Source of the DNA: Pyrinomonadaceae bacterium
GTDB lineage: Bacteria > Acidobacteriota > Blastocatellia > Pyrinomonadales > Pyrinomonadaceae
Reading direction: 5' to 3'
Length of the DNA stretch: 64,000 nt
Assembly (NCBI GenBank): GCA_019694395.1
Contig: JAIBCC010000012.1
Span: forward strand, 102,124-166,123
The notes beneath the pieces are model-generated. The model had not been told where the DNA came from, ran no database searches, and was given only the letters and a program-made list of their open reading frames with translations. Below, piece after piece: positions 17,598 through 26,586 of the stretch. Numbering within the stretch: position 1 is the stretch's first letter; each line of letters opens with the position of its first letter. Made by a program: the position numbers and the translations under genes.

Positions 17598-17783
17598 ATG
17601 TGCGAAAAAGAACAACAAAATAATACACCAGAACCGCCCGACGATTCATCCTGGCAAAGCGACATCGAGGAACGGGACTATTATTATGATGATTCAACGG
17701 GTTACGAAGTTTATATCGAAGATGATGAAGAAAGTGAGGAGTTAGGAGTAGGGAGTGAGGAGCCGGAAAAGCATACTTCCTAA
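17598..17783 (+). CDS. Small acidic protein of unknown function
   Basis: A 61-residue frame, extremely acidic, with a Tyr-rich centre (RDYYYDDSTGYEVY) and runs of Asp/Glu. I do not recognise a family. It starts only 14 nt from the divergent e(P4) start and has no RBS of its own. The last codons overlap a GGAGTAGGGAGTGAGGAG repeat and end 7 nt before the DUF488 start. The composition is non-random enough to look coding, but the last third may be repeat-derived. Confidence 0.45.
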   Translation: MCEKEQQNNTPEPPDDSSWQSDIEERDYYYDDSTGYEVYIEDDEESEELGVGSEEPEKHTS

Positions 17784-17790
17784 ACTAAAA

Positions 17791-18198
17791 ATGATTTATA
17801 CCACAGGCTACACGGGAAAAGATATAAATGACCTCAAACCGATGCTGGAAGCTCTGGATTCAATATTGATTGATATTCGTTTTGCTCCTTACAGCCAAAT
17901 TTTGCACTGGCGGCAGATGTATCTTAAAGTCCTATTGGGAAAAAAATATTTGCATATTCCAAATTTAGGCAATCGCACTTTTAAGGAAGGAAAGATTACG
18001 ATCCAAAATCTAAAACTTGGAGTTGAAACTGTTTTGAATTTGGAAATTGATGCAGTTTTGATGTGTGCCTGTGAAAAGCCTGAAAATTGTCATCGCCGTT
18101 TAATAATCGAAGAATTTCGCAAACGAAATATTGAAACTATTGAGCTTGAAACCTGGAAAACACGCGATTCAGCTTCTCAACTGCGGTTATTCTCCTAA
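17791..18198 (+). CDS. DUF488-family protein
   Basis: 135 residues starting MIYTTGYTGKDIND. The family features are the N-terminal TGYTG, the IDIRFAPYS segment (usually DVRxxPxS), and the C-terminal MCACEKPENCHRRLI with paired cysteines and histidine. DUF488 proteins have no established biochemical role; the conserved Cys/His cluster suggests metal binding or a nucleic-acid-related function. ATG 17791 is chosen over 17755 because the earlier codons are in a short G-rich repeat. A gap of about 210 nt with a promoter follows before the pilin genes. Confidence 0.8.
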   Translation: MIYTTGYTGKDINDLKPMLEALDSILIDIRFAPYSQILHWRQMYLKVLLGKKYLHIPNLGNRTFKEGKITIQNLKLGVETVLNLEIDAVLMCACEKPENCHRRLIIEEFRKRNIETIELETWKTRDSASQLRLFS

Positions 18199-18304
18199 AA
18201 AAACTTATTTTGCCGGTTAATTGGAGCAAATTCAATTTAACCCCGCTTCAAAAGAATCAGTTAAACAGAGTTAAAATATTTTTGTGGAATTTAAAAGCCA
18301 TTGT

Positions 18305-18313
18305 TGCTATAAT
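18305..18313 (+). promoter_or_regulatory. Extended -10 promoter of the pilin operon
   Basis: TGCTATAAT is a perfect extended -10 element (TGn plus TATAAT). The best -35 candidate, TTGTGG at 18282, is spaced 20 nt and therefore weak. It lies about 100 nt before the first minor-pilin gene; a C-rich stretch follows in the leader. Confidence 0.55.
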
Positions 18314-18410
18314 TTTTATATCCCCCCGCCAAAAATTTAATTACCAAGTTCAAATAACCTGATTAGAAGGTAATTTCGGTTACTAATTCTGATCATGAAT
18401 TTGTTGCAAT

Positions 18411-19076
18411 ATGAAAATTTCTAAGGAATTTAAATCCATAGAGGCGGGTTTTTCTATACCTGAATTAATAATCACAATGGCTTTTTTGGGGATTCTCCTA
18501 ATGCTGACTCTATTAAATCCATTCTTTGTCCGAAAGTATTCATCTGATAAACAAGCCCTTGTTATTTCAGATATTTTACAGGAAGCCAGACAACGGGCAT
18601 TAACTCAAAGGGAAACAATACGAATTGAATTCAACGAAACAAACAGGTCAGTTAGTTTGATCGAGGAAAATAAACCGGATACGGCAGATGATGACAAAAT
18701 TATCAAAACCTTGTTACTAAGCAAGGAGGTCATTGTTGGAAAACACCCGGAAAATGTAACAGTTACGAATGTTCCTAAATCTACGTCTGCAATTCCTGAA
18801 ATCTCATTTTCACCTTCAAAATACCCTACCAGCCTAAACAATCAAACTTTTACGCTCAGATTTACTAAAACAGGAGAAGTTTTAGATAAAGGAAAGGATT
18901 CAATTGGCAGTGGGGCTTTGATGACAGGAGCCACTATTTATGTTTATGAGTTAACTGATGAAAACACTAAGCCTACTATTATCAGAGCATTAACAGTTAA
19001 TGGAGTTAGTGCTCTGGTTACTATCTTGAAATGCCGATTAAATGAAGCAGGGCTTTGTGTTGAATGGGTAAACTAA
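18411..19076 (+). CDS. GspH/FimT-type minor pseudopilin
   Basis: 221 residues with a class III signal: AG then FSIPELIITMAFLGIL (Phe +1, Glu +5) at about residues 13-30, recognised by prepilin peptidase PilD. The remaining hydrophobic helix and the KQALVISDILQEARQRA segment are typical of GspH/FimT pseudopilins. It is the first of four genes in the same order as the fimT/pilV/pilW/pilX minor-pilin clusters that prime type IV pilus assembly. The next gene begins 1 nt after the stop. Confidence 0.8.
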   Translation: MKISKEFKSIEAGFSIPELIITMAFLGILLMLTLLNPFFVRKYSSDKQALVISDILQEARQRALTQRETIRIEFNETNRSVSLIEENKPDTADDDKIIKTLLLSKEVIVGKHPENVTVTNVPKSTSAIPEISFSPSKYPTSLNNQTFTLRFTKTGEVLDKGKDSIGSGALMTGATIYVYELTDENTKPTIIRALTVNGVSALVTILKCRLNEAGLCVEWVN

Positions 19077-19077
19077 T

Positions 19078-19623
19078 ATGAAAAAAGAAGATTCTGAAAA
19101 GGGTTTTACCTATGTTGAAGTAATTATTTCATTGATTATTCTGCTGATTGGAATTGTCGGAGCTTTATCAGCCCTGACTTTTACAGTCATTTCAGTTCAA
19201 GGCTCAGAAAAAAAGATAAGGGCAAAAATTATTGCAAGCTCTGCCATGGAAACTATTTTTGCCGTGCGGGATATGAACGACAATGGGATTTTAAAATCCT
19301 GGGAAACTATTCAAACCCAAGACTTAAATGAAAAGGGAATCTTTTTACCTGACTGGACACCCGTCCGGGAAAATCCTGGGATCGATGGGATTTACGGAAC
19401 GGCTGATGATGCCTGCGATATTTCAACTAATTGTCCGGTTAATGGGTTTGAAAACACCAGTCCTGTTTTACCTGATTTTGAGCGAAAAATTCAGATACAG
19501 GATATTAATGAAAACGGTATGGTCAGAAAACGCCTAATCAATATTACGGTTAAATATTATGTCGGGAGTTTACCGAGAGAGGAAAAAGTGTCCAGCCTTA
19601 TTGCCAATTTGCAATTCAATTAA
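19078..19623 (+). CDS. PilV/GspI-type minor pilin with EF-hand-like loop
   Basis: 181 residues. The prepilin cleavage motif KG-FTYVEVIISLIILLIG (Glu +5) lies near residues 9-26. The C-terminal globular part contains DMNDNGILKSWE (residues 65-76), which fits the 12-residue EF-hand loop with Asp1, Asn3, Asn5, Gly6, hydrophobic 8 and Glu12; a second loop, DINENGMV, is incomplete. Calcium-binding loops are known in some pseudopilins, so metal-stabilised folding is plausible. The position between GspH-like and PilW-like genes supports the PilV assignment. Confidence 0.75.
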   Translation: MKKEDSEKGFTYVEVIISLIILLIGIVGALSALTFTVISVQGSEKKIRAKIIASSAMETIFAVRDMNDNGILKSWETIQTQDLNEKGIFLPDWTPVRENPGIDGIYGTADDACDISTNCPVNGFENTSPVLPDFERKIQIQDINENGMVRKRLINITVKYYVGSLPREEKVSSLIANLQFN

Positions 19624-19628
19624 AACCT

Positions 19629-20675
19629 ATGATGAGGATCAATCAAATTAAAAATTTACCCGATGAAGAGAAAGGATTTACCTTGATTGAGCTAATGGTG
19701 TCAATGGTAGTTTTTTTGATTGCAATAGCTGCTGTTTTTGCTGTAATGCGATTTGCAACTTTGCAAAGCAATACAATTAATACCAGAACAGATGCTCTGA
19801 AAGGGGCAAAAATTGCGCTGAATTATGTCAGACGGGATGCCATTAACGCCGGATTGGGTTTTAATAAGGTTGGTGGTTTAATAACTGATGACTTTATCTC
19901 CCCATTGCTGAACATTCCTCCGGATCCTGATGTAGAAAGAGATTTTCTAACCGGAATTATGGCTGCCAACAATGTCAATTCAAACTCATTATATGGTTCA
20001 GTAAAAACAGATTCGATTGCTTTCGTTTCCCGCGATTTGAATTTCAACAATAAAAATCTCCTTAATTTCAGTAATACATCCAAAGTCGGTGATAGTGTGG
20101 AAGTGCAAACGCCGCAAAGCATTGAAAATATTGTCCAGCCAAATGATTTATATTTATTTGAGTTAAGCAGCGGAACCTCGCAAATTGTTGGAATGGTTAC
20201 TAGCCTGACTGACAATAATACCCTCAAATTATCCCCGGGTGATTCTTTAAATGTAAACCAATCGGCAAATGGAATTGATTCCGGTCAAAGTCTGTTAGTA
20301 AGTTCGGGTAGTGTCAGCGGAACAATAAAAAAAATTAATCTGGTTTGTTACAGCGTAACGGAGGATGGGATTTTAGTCAGAAAAACTTTTGGCAATCAAA
20401 CTGGAAAAGATTCCAACAACCAAATTGAAGTCAGAGAATTGATTTTTGGTGTTAAGGATTTTCAGGTGACATATCTGCTGGATGACGGAACGACCACGGA
20501 CGATCCGTCGAATGGAAATAACGGACAGGAAAATCAAAAACGGATGAATCAGGTAGTCGAAATTCAAGTTTCAATTACTGTGGTTCAGGAAGACACCGGA
20601 CTTCCGCAGGCAAGTGAGCCAATTACTTTTAAAGAAATTATCAGCACCCGAAACCTACGCTATTCAGAAGGCTAA
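19629..20675 (+). CDS. PilW-type minor pilin
   Basis: 348 residues; KG-FTLIELMVSMVVFLIAIAAV near residues 15-35 is a canonical class III pilin signal with Glu +5. The domain after the helix (KGAKIALNYVRRDAINAGLG) is the PilW/GspJ signature segment in which inter-strand residues precede a large beta-rich head. Five nucleotides separate it from the upstream gene and eight from the downstream one. Either of two consecutive ATG codons may be the start. Expected location: tip or minor subunit of the type IV pilus. Confidence 0.8.
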   Translation: MMRINQIKNLPDEEKGFTLIELMVSMVVFLIAIAAVFAVMRFATLQSNTINTRTDALKGAKIALNYVRRDAINAGLGFNKVGGLITDDFISPLLNIPPDPDVERDFLTGIMAANNVNSNSLYGSVKTDSIAFVSRDLNFNNKNLLNFSNTSKVGDSVEVQTPQSIENIVQPNDLYLFELSSGTSQIVGMVTSLTDNNTLKLSPGDSLNVNQSANGIDSGQSLLVSSGSVSGTIKKINLVCYSVTEDGILVRKTFGNQTGKDSNNQIEVRELIFGVKDFQVTYLLDDGTTTDDPSNGNNGQENQKRMNQVVEIQVSITVVQEDTGLPQASEPITFKEIISTRNLRYSEG

Positions 20676-20683
20676 AAAATTAT

Positions 20684-23518
20684 ATGTCAGAGAAAAAAAT
20701 GAAATCTCAACTTGAAGTAAAACGGAAACAAGTGAATGAAAAAGGTGCATCGTTAGTTATTACTTTAATGGTTTTAACGCTTTTATTGGGCTTAGTGGCT
20801 CTTGCGCTTTCAAGAACCGTAAATGAAACGTTAGTTACGGAAAATGATGCCGCAGAAAGTCGAACACTTGGTGCAGCACAATCGGGTATTGAATCCATAA
20901 CCAGTGATTTTGCAACTATTTTGGAAAATAAGACTGCACCTTCGGAAAGTGATCTCGACCAAATAAAAGCTACTGAGATAAAAGGGTTTAGTGACAATTA
21001 CACCTTTACGAATCAAATTGAAAAAGTTGATTCCCTCCAAACTGTCACTCTTTCATCAGGTCAATATCAGGGCTTGATGAGTTTTCGTGAAGAATGGCAA
21101 GTTGATGTGACGGCAAATGACAAAACTACCGGAACCGAAGTTCAATTACGTCGTCGTTTTTTCAATAATATGATTCCGATTTTTCAGTTTGGTGCATTTT
21201 ATAATGATGATTTTGAGGTTTACCAACCACCCTTATTTATTTTCAAAGGAAGGATTCACACAAATGGGAACCTTTTTATAACTACTCATACCTATGGAAT
21301 TTATTTGAAATCTAAGGTGACGATTGCAGGAGAGTTGGTTACTGATTGGCATAAACAGGGAATTACATTAAATTCAAACGAAAAACTGGGAAATCTTTTT
21401 ATTCAAAATGCTGATGGAGTTGATAAGCAGATTAGGAATAATGATGGAAGTGTTCTTTGCACCCAAGGAATTGGAAATTCTATCTTAATTGACCCAACCG
21501 GTAGAAATTTTCCTTACCAAAATTGTCAAAAAAATCCTAAATGGGAAAGTTTTTCTCAACAGTTTGACGGTAATCTACAAACTAACGTCAATAAATTAAT
21601 ATTGCCGGTTGAACGCTCGGGAAAACCTCTGATTGAAATGATTAGACGGGGAAAAAATCCAGGCGACAAAGCAAATATTGGCGGTTCATTGACGGATGTC
21701 TCAGAAAATGAGGCTGATGAGGCAATTATTTCTAGGGAAAGATTTGCCAACAAAACAGGAATCCGAATTAGCTTAGCAGATTCACAAGACAGACTACCCC
21801 AATGTGGCAATATACCTGCTAACAACTCCTGCGGAGTTAGGTTGGACGATGTTTTGGGAGAATCGCGTGGTTATAGACCTATTGTTATGACGGATGGTTA
21901 TCAGGCAACTGCCTTGAACGCTAATCGGCTTTATTTTGCAGATCGTCAGGTTTGGATAAAAGTTGAATTGGTCAGATTTGACACGGAAAAAAACTTACCT
22001 GTTACTCAGGACATTACCCAGGATTTTCTGAGTTTGGGAGTCACCGAACCCGCACCTTTGGGAAATAATTTACAAATTGCCGGATATGACAGTCTTTCTG
22101 ATAGTCGCTCTATTATCAAATTACAAAGATTTTTTATGAAAGGCGGAGATATTGCAGAACCTAATTCCTGGTCATATATTTCAAATGCCACAATTGACTC
22201 TCAAAGTTATAATTTTGTAAATCGTTATGTGGCTCCTGCCTCCTTTACTCTAGATTCTGGTAAAACTTTGGCTTTACAATGTAGCGGAATGTCAGAGAAT
22301 CCCGGCGGGTTATCTGATACTTTGCCGATCTGCACCGCTAAAGACTATTTTGCTTCGCCTTTATACAATAGCCGGACTAGCCAAAATGAATCAGAACATT
22401 TTAGATTAGCCTCAATAAACGGTGAAAAAAATATTATCGTTCCATTTCCGATACAGATGTTCGATACCCGTGAAGGAATCCGATCAAATTCGGCATTGAA
22501 CAATAAATGGCTTTTTCGCAATGGTTTAATGAGCATGGTTGATATTGACATTGCAAACTTTCGCAGATTTCTGAACGGTGAATTTAATGGGAAATTTCCA
22601 ACTTCTACTCCATTCGCTTTAAAAAATGGGGGAGTGGGTCTGAAAAATACTGATGTTTCTGAATCGAGGGGTTGGGTAGTCTATATTTCAGACCGTCGCG
22701 GCGATTATAATTTTGATGGCAAGTATAATATGGAGGATGTTTACCCGAACACAAACAATTTGTTCGATGAAGACCTTGATAATAACGGCAGTATTGATAC
22801 AGATTATATCTATGAAGCTGCCGAACCGGATAGTATAGCTGAATCTGGGGAAAGTGCGGTTACCGATCATTATTATTATCGGCGTGGGGTTCGTTTGATA
22901 AACGGAGAAGTTTTGCCCGGAAAATACGATGTAAATAACCCTAGCGAAACCAGGGGATTTACTATTGCATCGGAAAACGGAGTTTATGTTTTAGGAAATT
23001 ATAATGTTGAAAGCGTTAATTTGACCGGAACTAATGAAGCGGCAGACTCGGCTAACTACAATCCGCAAAATTCTGAAAATCACATTCCGGCTTCAATTAT
23101 TGCAGATTCGGTTACTGTCCTTTCCAATAATTGGAATGATTCCAATAGTTTTAATTCTCCATATAATTATAATGGCAGAGTAGCAACGCCAACCCAATAC
23201 CGTTTCGCAATGATTGCCGGTGATAGCTTAACTTCCAGAAATACAACTGATTCCTTCGCTTACTCTGGTGGTTTGATCAATTTTAAAAGATTTCTTGAAA
23301 ATTGGTCTAACGTAAGACTTAATTATTCAGGTTCATTAATAAACCTCTATAATTCTTTCAATAATAATGGACGTTATAACTATGGAACTCCTTATTATTT
23401 TCCGCCAACCCGAGACTGGACTTTTGACTCTACTTTTAAAGACCCCAATCGCCTTCCGCCGGGCGTTCCATTTGTAAATAATATTGCGTTCACCGGTTTC
23501 CAAAGAGTTAATGAGTAA
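20684..23518 (+). CDS. Large PilX-like pilus tip protein with Ca-type loops
   Basis: 944 residues, about five times a usual PilX. The N-terminus (KGASLVITLMVLTLLLGLVALALS, from about residue 19) is the PilX_N helix, which lacks Glu +5 like other PilX/GspK proteins. The rest is a large extracellular region rich in Asn/Ser/Tyr, with DYNFDGKYNMED (674-685) and DLDNNGSIDTDY (697-708), both fitting DxNxDGxxxxxD calcium loops of the dockerin/EF-hand type. In GspK the large size is normal; in pilus systems PilY1 carries the tip adhesin, but no pilY1 is here, so this protein may combine both roles. That is inference. The operon ends here without an obvious terminator. Confidence 0.75.
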   Translation: MSEKKMKSQLEVKRKQVNEKGASLVITLMVLTLLLGLVALALSRTVNETLVTENDAAESRTLGAAQSGIESITSDFATILENKTAPSESDLDQIKATEIKGFSDNYTFTNQIEKVDSLQTVTLSSGQYQGLMSFREEWQVDVTANDKTTGTEVQLRRRFFNNMIPIFQFGAFYNDDFEVYQPPLFIFKGRIHTNGNLFITTHTYGIYLKSKVTIAGELVTDWHKQGITLNSNEKLGNLFIQNADGVDKQIRNNDGSVLCTQGIGNSILIDPTGRNFPYQNCQKNPKWESFSQQFDGNLQTNVNKLILPVERSGKPLIEMIRRGKNPGDKANIGGSLTDVSENEADEAIISRERFANKTGIRISLADSQDRLPQCGNIPANNSCGVRLDDVLGESRGYRPIVMTDGYQATALNANRLYFADRQVWIKVELVRFDTEKNLPVTQDITQDFLSLGVTEPAPLGNNLQIAGYDSLSDSRSIIKLQRFFMKGGDIAEPNSWSYISNATIDSQSYNFVNRYVAPASFTLDSGKTLALQCSGMSENPGGLSDTLPICTAKDYFASPLYNSRTSQNESEHFRLASINGEKNIIVPFPIQMFDTREGIRSNSALNNKWLFRNGLMSMVDIDIANFRRFLNGEFNGKFPTSTPFALKNGGVGLKNTDVSESRGWVVYISDRRGDYNFDGKYNMEDVYPNTNNLFDEDLDNNGSIDTDYIYEAAEPDSIAESGESAVTDHYYYRRGVRLINGEVLPGKYDVNNPSETRGFTIASENGVYVLGNYNVESVNLTGTNEAADSANYNPQNSENHIPASIIADSVTVLSNNWNDSNSFNSPYNYNGRVATPTQYRFAMIAGDSLTSRNTTDSFAYSGGLINFKRFLENWSNVRLNYSGSLINLYNSFNNNGRYNYGTPYYFPPTRDWTFDSTFKDPNRLPPGVPFVNNIAFTGFQRVNE

Positions 23519-23609
23519 AGCCCCAAAAGATAATTTTCGGAACAAATTTTAAATTAAAGTTGACCCTTTTTTTTGGTAATATCTGCGAATATTAAATGAG
23601 GTCACTATT

Positions 23610-24524
23610 ATGCGAAAACTTATCTTTTTACTGATTTTAAACTTTCCAATATTAGCTTTCGGACAAAATTACGAAGGAAACTACCGGGCAATTTTCTTTA
23701 ATCTATTTTCCGATCCGAAAACGATTATTGCCGAATTTGAAGTTAAATCTGACAACTCACTCAGCGGAAAAATCAAAGTTGATTCAATAATTAAAGATTT
23801 TACGGGAACGGTTGATAAAAAAGGTAAATTTGAAGCCGTTATTGAACAGGTTGGAAATTTTACCTATAAACTGAAAGGAAAATTTGATAAAGACAACAAA
23901 ATTTCACTCGTGCAAAGAAGTCAGGTCGGTTCAGGTTTGAATAAAAGCGTTTCGGAAAATTCGCTTGAGGGAAATTTTGCGAAGGTTGTTGTCACGGAAA
24001 AGCAAGCCGAATCAGTTTCAAATCTTCAGCCGCAACCAAAAGTTGAATTGATTGACAACGGTAAAAGCTGGCTCAAAATACACCATTCCAATCCGTTTTT
24101 TGGTTCGGAATGGACAGATTTCAAAGCTTTTGTCGGTTTCGGTGTTTCCAGCAAAACTCCGCTCGGAACTGAGTCGCGGAAAACGCCAGAATCCGATTAT
24201 TTCATTATATCCGTCAAATCTCAGATCGAAGGTCAACAGGAATTGAGAATAAACCTCCAAAATTACAAATCAGAGCAAAAAAATTGGAAACAAAATGAAA
24301 TACAGGTAACTTCGTATAGAGAAGTGAACGGCGAAAACCGAAATTCATTTTTAGCCGGAGCAACGCTCAAAACCGATTCTCGTTATGCAGAGGGAACGCT
24401 CGAAATGGTGAAAGAAACCGACACGCAAATCGTTTTCAAACTTGCAAATTTCAAAATCAAAAGATTGATCAAAGATGATTTTGTTACCTTAAATGGGTTT
24501 ATTTACGCGGATAAATTCAAATAG
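23610..24524 (+). CDS. Secreted protein of unknown function
   Basis: 304 residues with a cleavable signal peptide (MRKLIFLLILNFPILAFGQ). The N-terminal half (about 20-125) contains beta-strand repeats (SDNSLSGKIKVDS; TGTVDKKGKFEAVI; YKLKGKFDKDNKI) that read like a lipocalin-like or extended beta-sandwich domain seen in other secreted acidobacterial proteins. The C-terminal half ends in basic strands (ANFKIKRLIKDDFVTLNG). No catalytic motif is visible. It is followed by a 16-bp perfect palindrome before convergent TPR genes, and stands alone on this strand. Confidence 0.6.
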   Translation: MRKLIFLLILNFPILAFGQNYEGNYRAIFFNLFSDPKTIIAEFEVKSDNSLSGKIKVDSIIKDFTGTVDKKGKFEAVIEQVGNFTYKLKGKFDKDNKISLVQRSQVGSGLNKSVSENSLEGNFAKVVVTEKQAESVSNLQPQPKVELIDNGKSWLKIHHSNPFFGSEWTDFKAFVGFGVSSKTPLGTESRKTPESDYFIISVKSQIEGQQELRINLQNYKSEQKNWKQNEIQVTSYREVNGENRNSFLAGATLKTDSRYAEGTLEMVKETDTQIVFKLANFKIKRLIKDDFVTLNGFIYADKFK

Positions 24525-24540
24525 GGGTTTTGAGTTTCTA

Positions 24541-24593
24541 AGTTTTGAGTTCCATCATAAGGCTGAAGCTACCTAAAGATGGAACTCAAAACT
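24541..24593. terminator. 16-bp perfect inverted repeat between convergent genes
   Basis: AGTTTTGAGTTCCATC (24541-24556) and GATGGAACTCAAAACT (24578-24593) are perfect complements with a 21-nt loop. The position between convergent genes suits a bidirectional terminator, although no long T run follows. A partial third copy (GTTTTGAGTTTC) begins at 24527. Confidence 0.6.
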
Positions 24594-24604
24594 CATGATG
24601 ATTG

Positions 24605-26575
24605 TTACGGTATATTCCGTAAATCGTTCTGATACTTTCGCCTAGACGCTTCGTGTTGTTGTTGTATTCCCTTGATTTCCTCAACTAAGTTGCGGGCTTT
24701 TGCAAGGTTTTGGGGCGGCAATCTATCTCCAATCAAATACGATTCTAATTCGGCGATTCTTTTCTTTCTGCCCTCAATGGCAATGTCCAATGACCTGATA
24801 ATTCCCGAAATTGTTACACGCGGACTTTGCTTGATTCCGTTGCCATAGTCTATTTGTCTTTTAATTGAAGCGTTGGTTGATTCGGCGTTTTCAGTGTCCC
24901 ATTTGACCAACGCCAAAAAGTTTTTCTCGTTGTTCCGCTGTATATTTTCTATTTCCAGTTTGTCATTTTGTTTTTTTGTGTTTTCAATTAGTGTCCAATC
25001 TGCGACAAGTTTCGGATTTCGGGCTTGGAGCGATTTAGTTTCCTCGTTATCAAAACAACAATCCAGCAATTTTTGATGATACGAATCACCCATTATTTTA
25101 TTGCCAATTGCATCGTAGGCGATGACCAGATTTTTTTGAATCCAACGATTTACATTGCCGGTTGGGGCTGCCAGTTCCAGAGCTTTTTCGAGTGCGGGAA
25201 TCGCATTTTGGTAATCCTTTAGCTCCATCGCAACAAATCCTTTAAAACGAATGCTGTCAAAGTTCTTTGGATTGAGGATAAAAGAACGGTCAAAATCATT
25301 GTAAGCGGCTTTCAATTCTTTGAGATTGTAAAAGGCAATGCCACGATTGGCGTATAATCGAAATTCGTTCGGATTTGCCGCAATACCCTTATTAAATTCC
25401 TTGATAGCCGCTGGAAAATCCCTTTTGATATTGAGGTAAACCAGCCCTCTGGTATTGTAAGCCAATGCATCTTGCGGGTTGATTTGGATGGCTTTGGAAG
25501 CATCAAGCCACGCCACTAACTGAAGATTTTTGTGTTTCTCCTGACTAATAAATGTTCTTGCCCGCATCGTGTAGCCTTCGGATTTTTCGGGAAATCCGAG
25601 AGCAATTTCGGTGGCGTAAAGTATCGCCCATTCAAAGTCTTGCTTATTGAAAGCCTTCTGAAATCTAGCGGAAAAGAATTTGAAAAATTCGGCTCGTTCT
25701 TCTTCCGAAAGTCCAAATGGTGAAGGGATCGACTGATTTTTGAGCCGCAAAATCTTTAGTTTCAAAGGATTAGCCCAATCGTGAAGCGGATCGGTTTGTT
25801 CATCGGCGGAGGCAGCAATTTTCTGCAAAATTTCGAGCGACGGCAGGTGATTCGGGTCGCATTTGGTAGCGATAAAAGCATCACGAAAAGCGGGATAGGT
25901 ATTTCCCTTGATAAAACTAAACGAAGCGGAAGCGTAATTATCATCGGCAGTTCCTGTGCATTTGTAGGCGTTATCCTGAAACAGCCGATAATGAAAGGAA
26001 TTTTTGAGATGATTGTTAAGCGAATCAAACGCTTTTTTGGCAGTTTTATTGTCGCCCAGTTCGGCGGAGCAAATCGCCAAAGTAAAATTGATGCTGTTTG
26101 CCCAAAAATCCTTTTTGTCTTTGGAGAAAGCGGTTCGGGTGTAATCAACGCAAGCCCGATAATTTTCGGCAAGCATCGCATTATCCGCACGTTCGTTGTA
26201 GTAAAAAGCGTCAGTTGTATTTTTCCGCAAATAGATTTCAAAATATTTGTCGGCTTCGGCGTTATAACCGAGCTTCATTAAATTGATTGCCGCTTCCGAA
26301 ATTTCCTGAGGTGAAGCGTCCGCAGAGAGTTCTCTCGCATAGAATTTTGCCAGCGGAATCGCCAGCGTCTCGCCTTTGTCCAACTGAGTGAATCTAAAGA
26401 ATTTTCTCGTCCTCATATTCTCAATTGCTTGAGAAAATGAGTCTTCTTTTGTGAAAAACATCTCCGCCAAAACTTTTTGAGCCTCGGCATCTAATGCGGG
26501 ATTATCGGATTGAGCCGAAATGGTTTGGGGAAATAATCCGATAAATATTGAAAGTAATAGGATTAGTTGTTTCAT
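24605..26575 (-). CDS. Secreted TPR protein (third of three in the sigma/kinase operon)
   Basis: 656 residues with signal peptide (MKQLILLLSIFIGLFPQTISAQ). TPR-type helix pairs appear throughout (NPQDALAYNTRGLVYLN; NPNEFRLYANRGIAFYNL; NPKNFDSIRFKGFVAMEL), with stronger ones at about residues 360-470; the last about 150 residues are charged coiled-coil. It is the last gene of a minus-strand series (11 nt after the preceding TPR gene). Likely periplasmic scaffold or binding partner of the operon's kinase; no enzymatic motif. Confidence 0.8.
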   Translation of the reverse strand: MKQLILLLSIFIGLFPQTISAQSDNPALDAEAQKVLAEMFFTKEDSFSQAIENMRTRKFFRFTQLDKGETLAIPLAKFYARELSADASPQEISEAAINLMKLGYNAEADKYFEIYLRKNTTDAFYYNERADNAMLAENYRACVDYTRTAFSKDKKDFWANSINFTLAICSAELGDNKTAKKAFDSLNNHLKNSFHYRLFQDNAYKCTGTADDNYASASFSFIKGNTYPAFRDAFIATKCDPNHLPSLEILQKIAASADEQTDPLHDWANPLKLKILRLKNQSIPSPFGLSEEERAEFFKFFSARFQKAFNKQDFEWAILYATEIALGFPEKSEGYTMRARTFISQEKHKNLQLVAWLDASKAIQINPQDALAYNTRGLVYLNIKRDFPAAIKEFNKGIAANPNEFRLYANRGIAFYNLKELKAAYNDFDRSFILNPKNFDSIRFKGFVAMELKDYQNAIPALEKALELAAPTGNVNRWIQKNLVIAYDAIGNKIMGDSYHQKLLDCCFDNEETKSLQARNPKLVADWTLIENTKKQNDKLEIENIQRNNEKNFLALVKWDTENAESTNASIKRQIDYGNGIKQSPRVTISGIIRSLDIAIEGRKKRIAELESYLIGDRLPPQNLAKARNLVEEIKGIQQQHEASRRKYQNDLRNIP

Positions 26576-26586
26576 AATCTTAATCT

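Noticed and set aside
18282..18307. Sigma-54 promoter before the pilin operon
   Set aside because: TGGAAT and TTGC-like elements are present but the GG to GC distance is wrong; the extended -10 is a better explanation.
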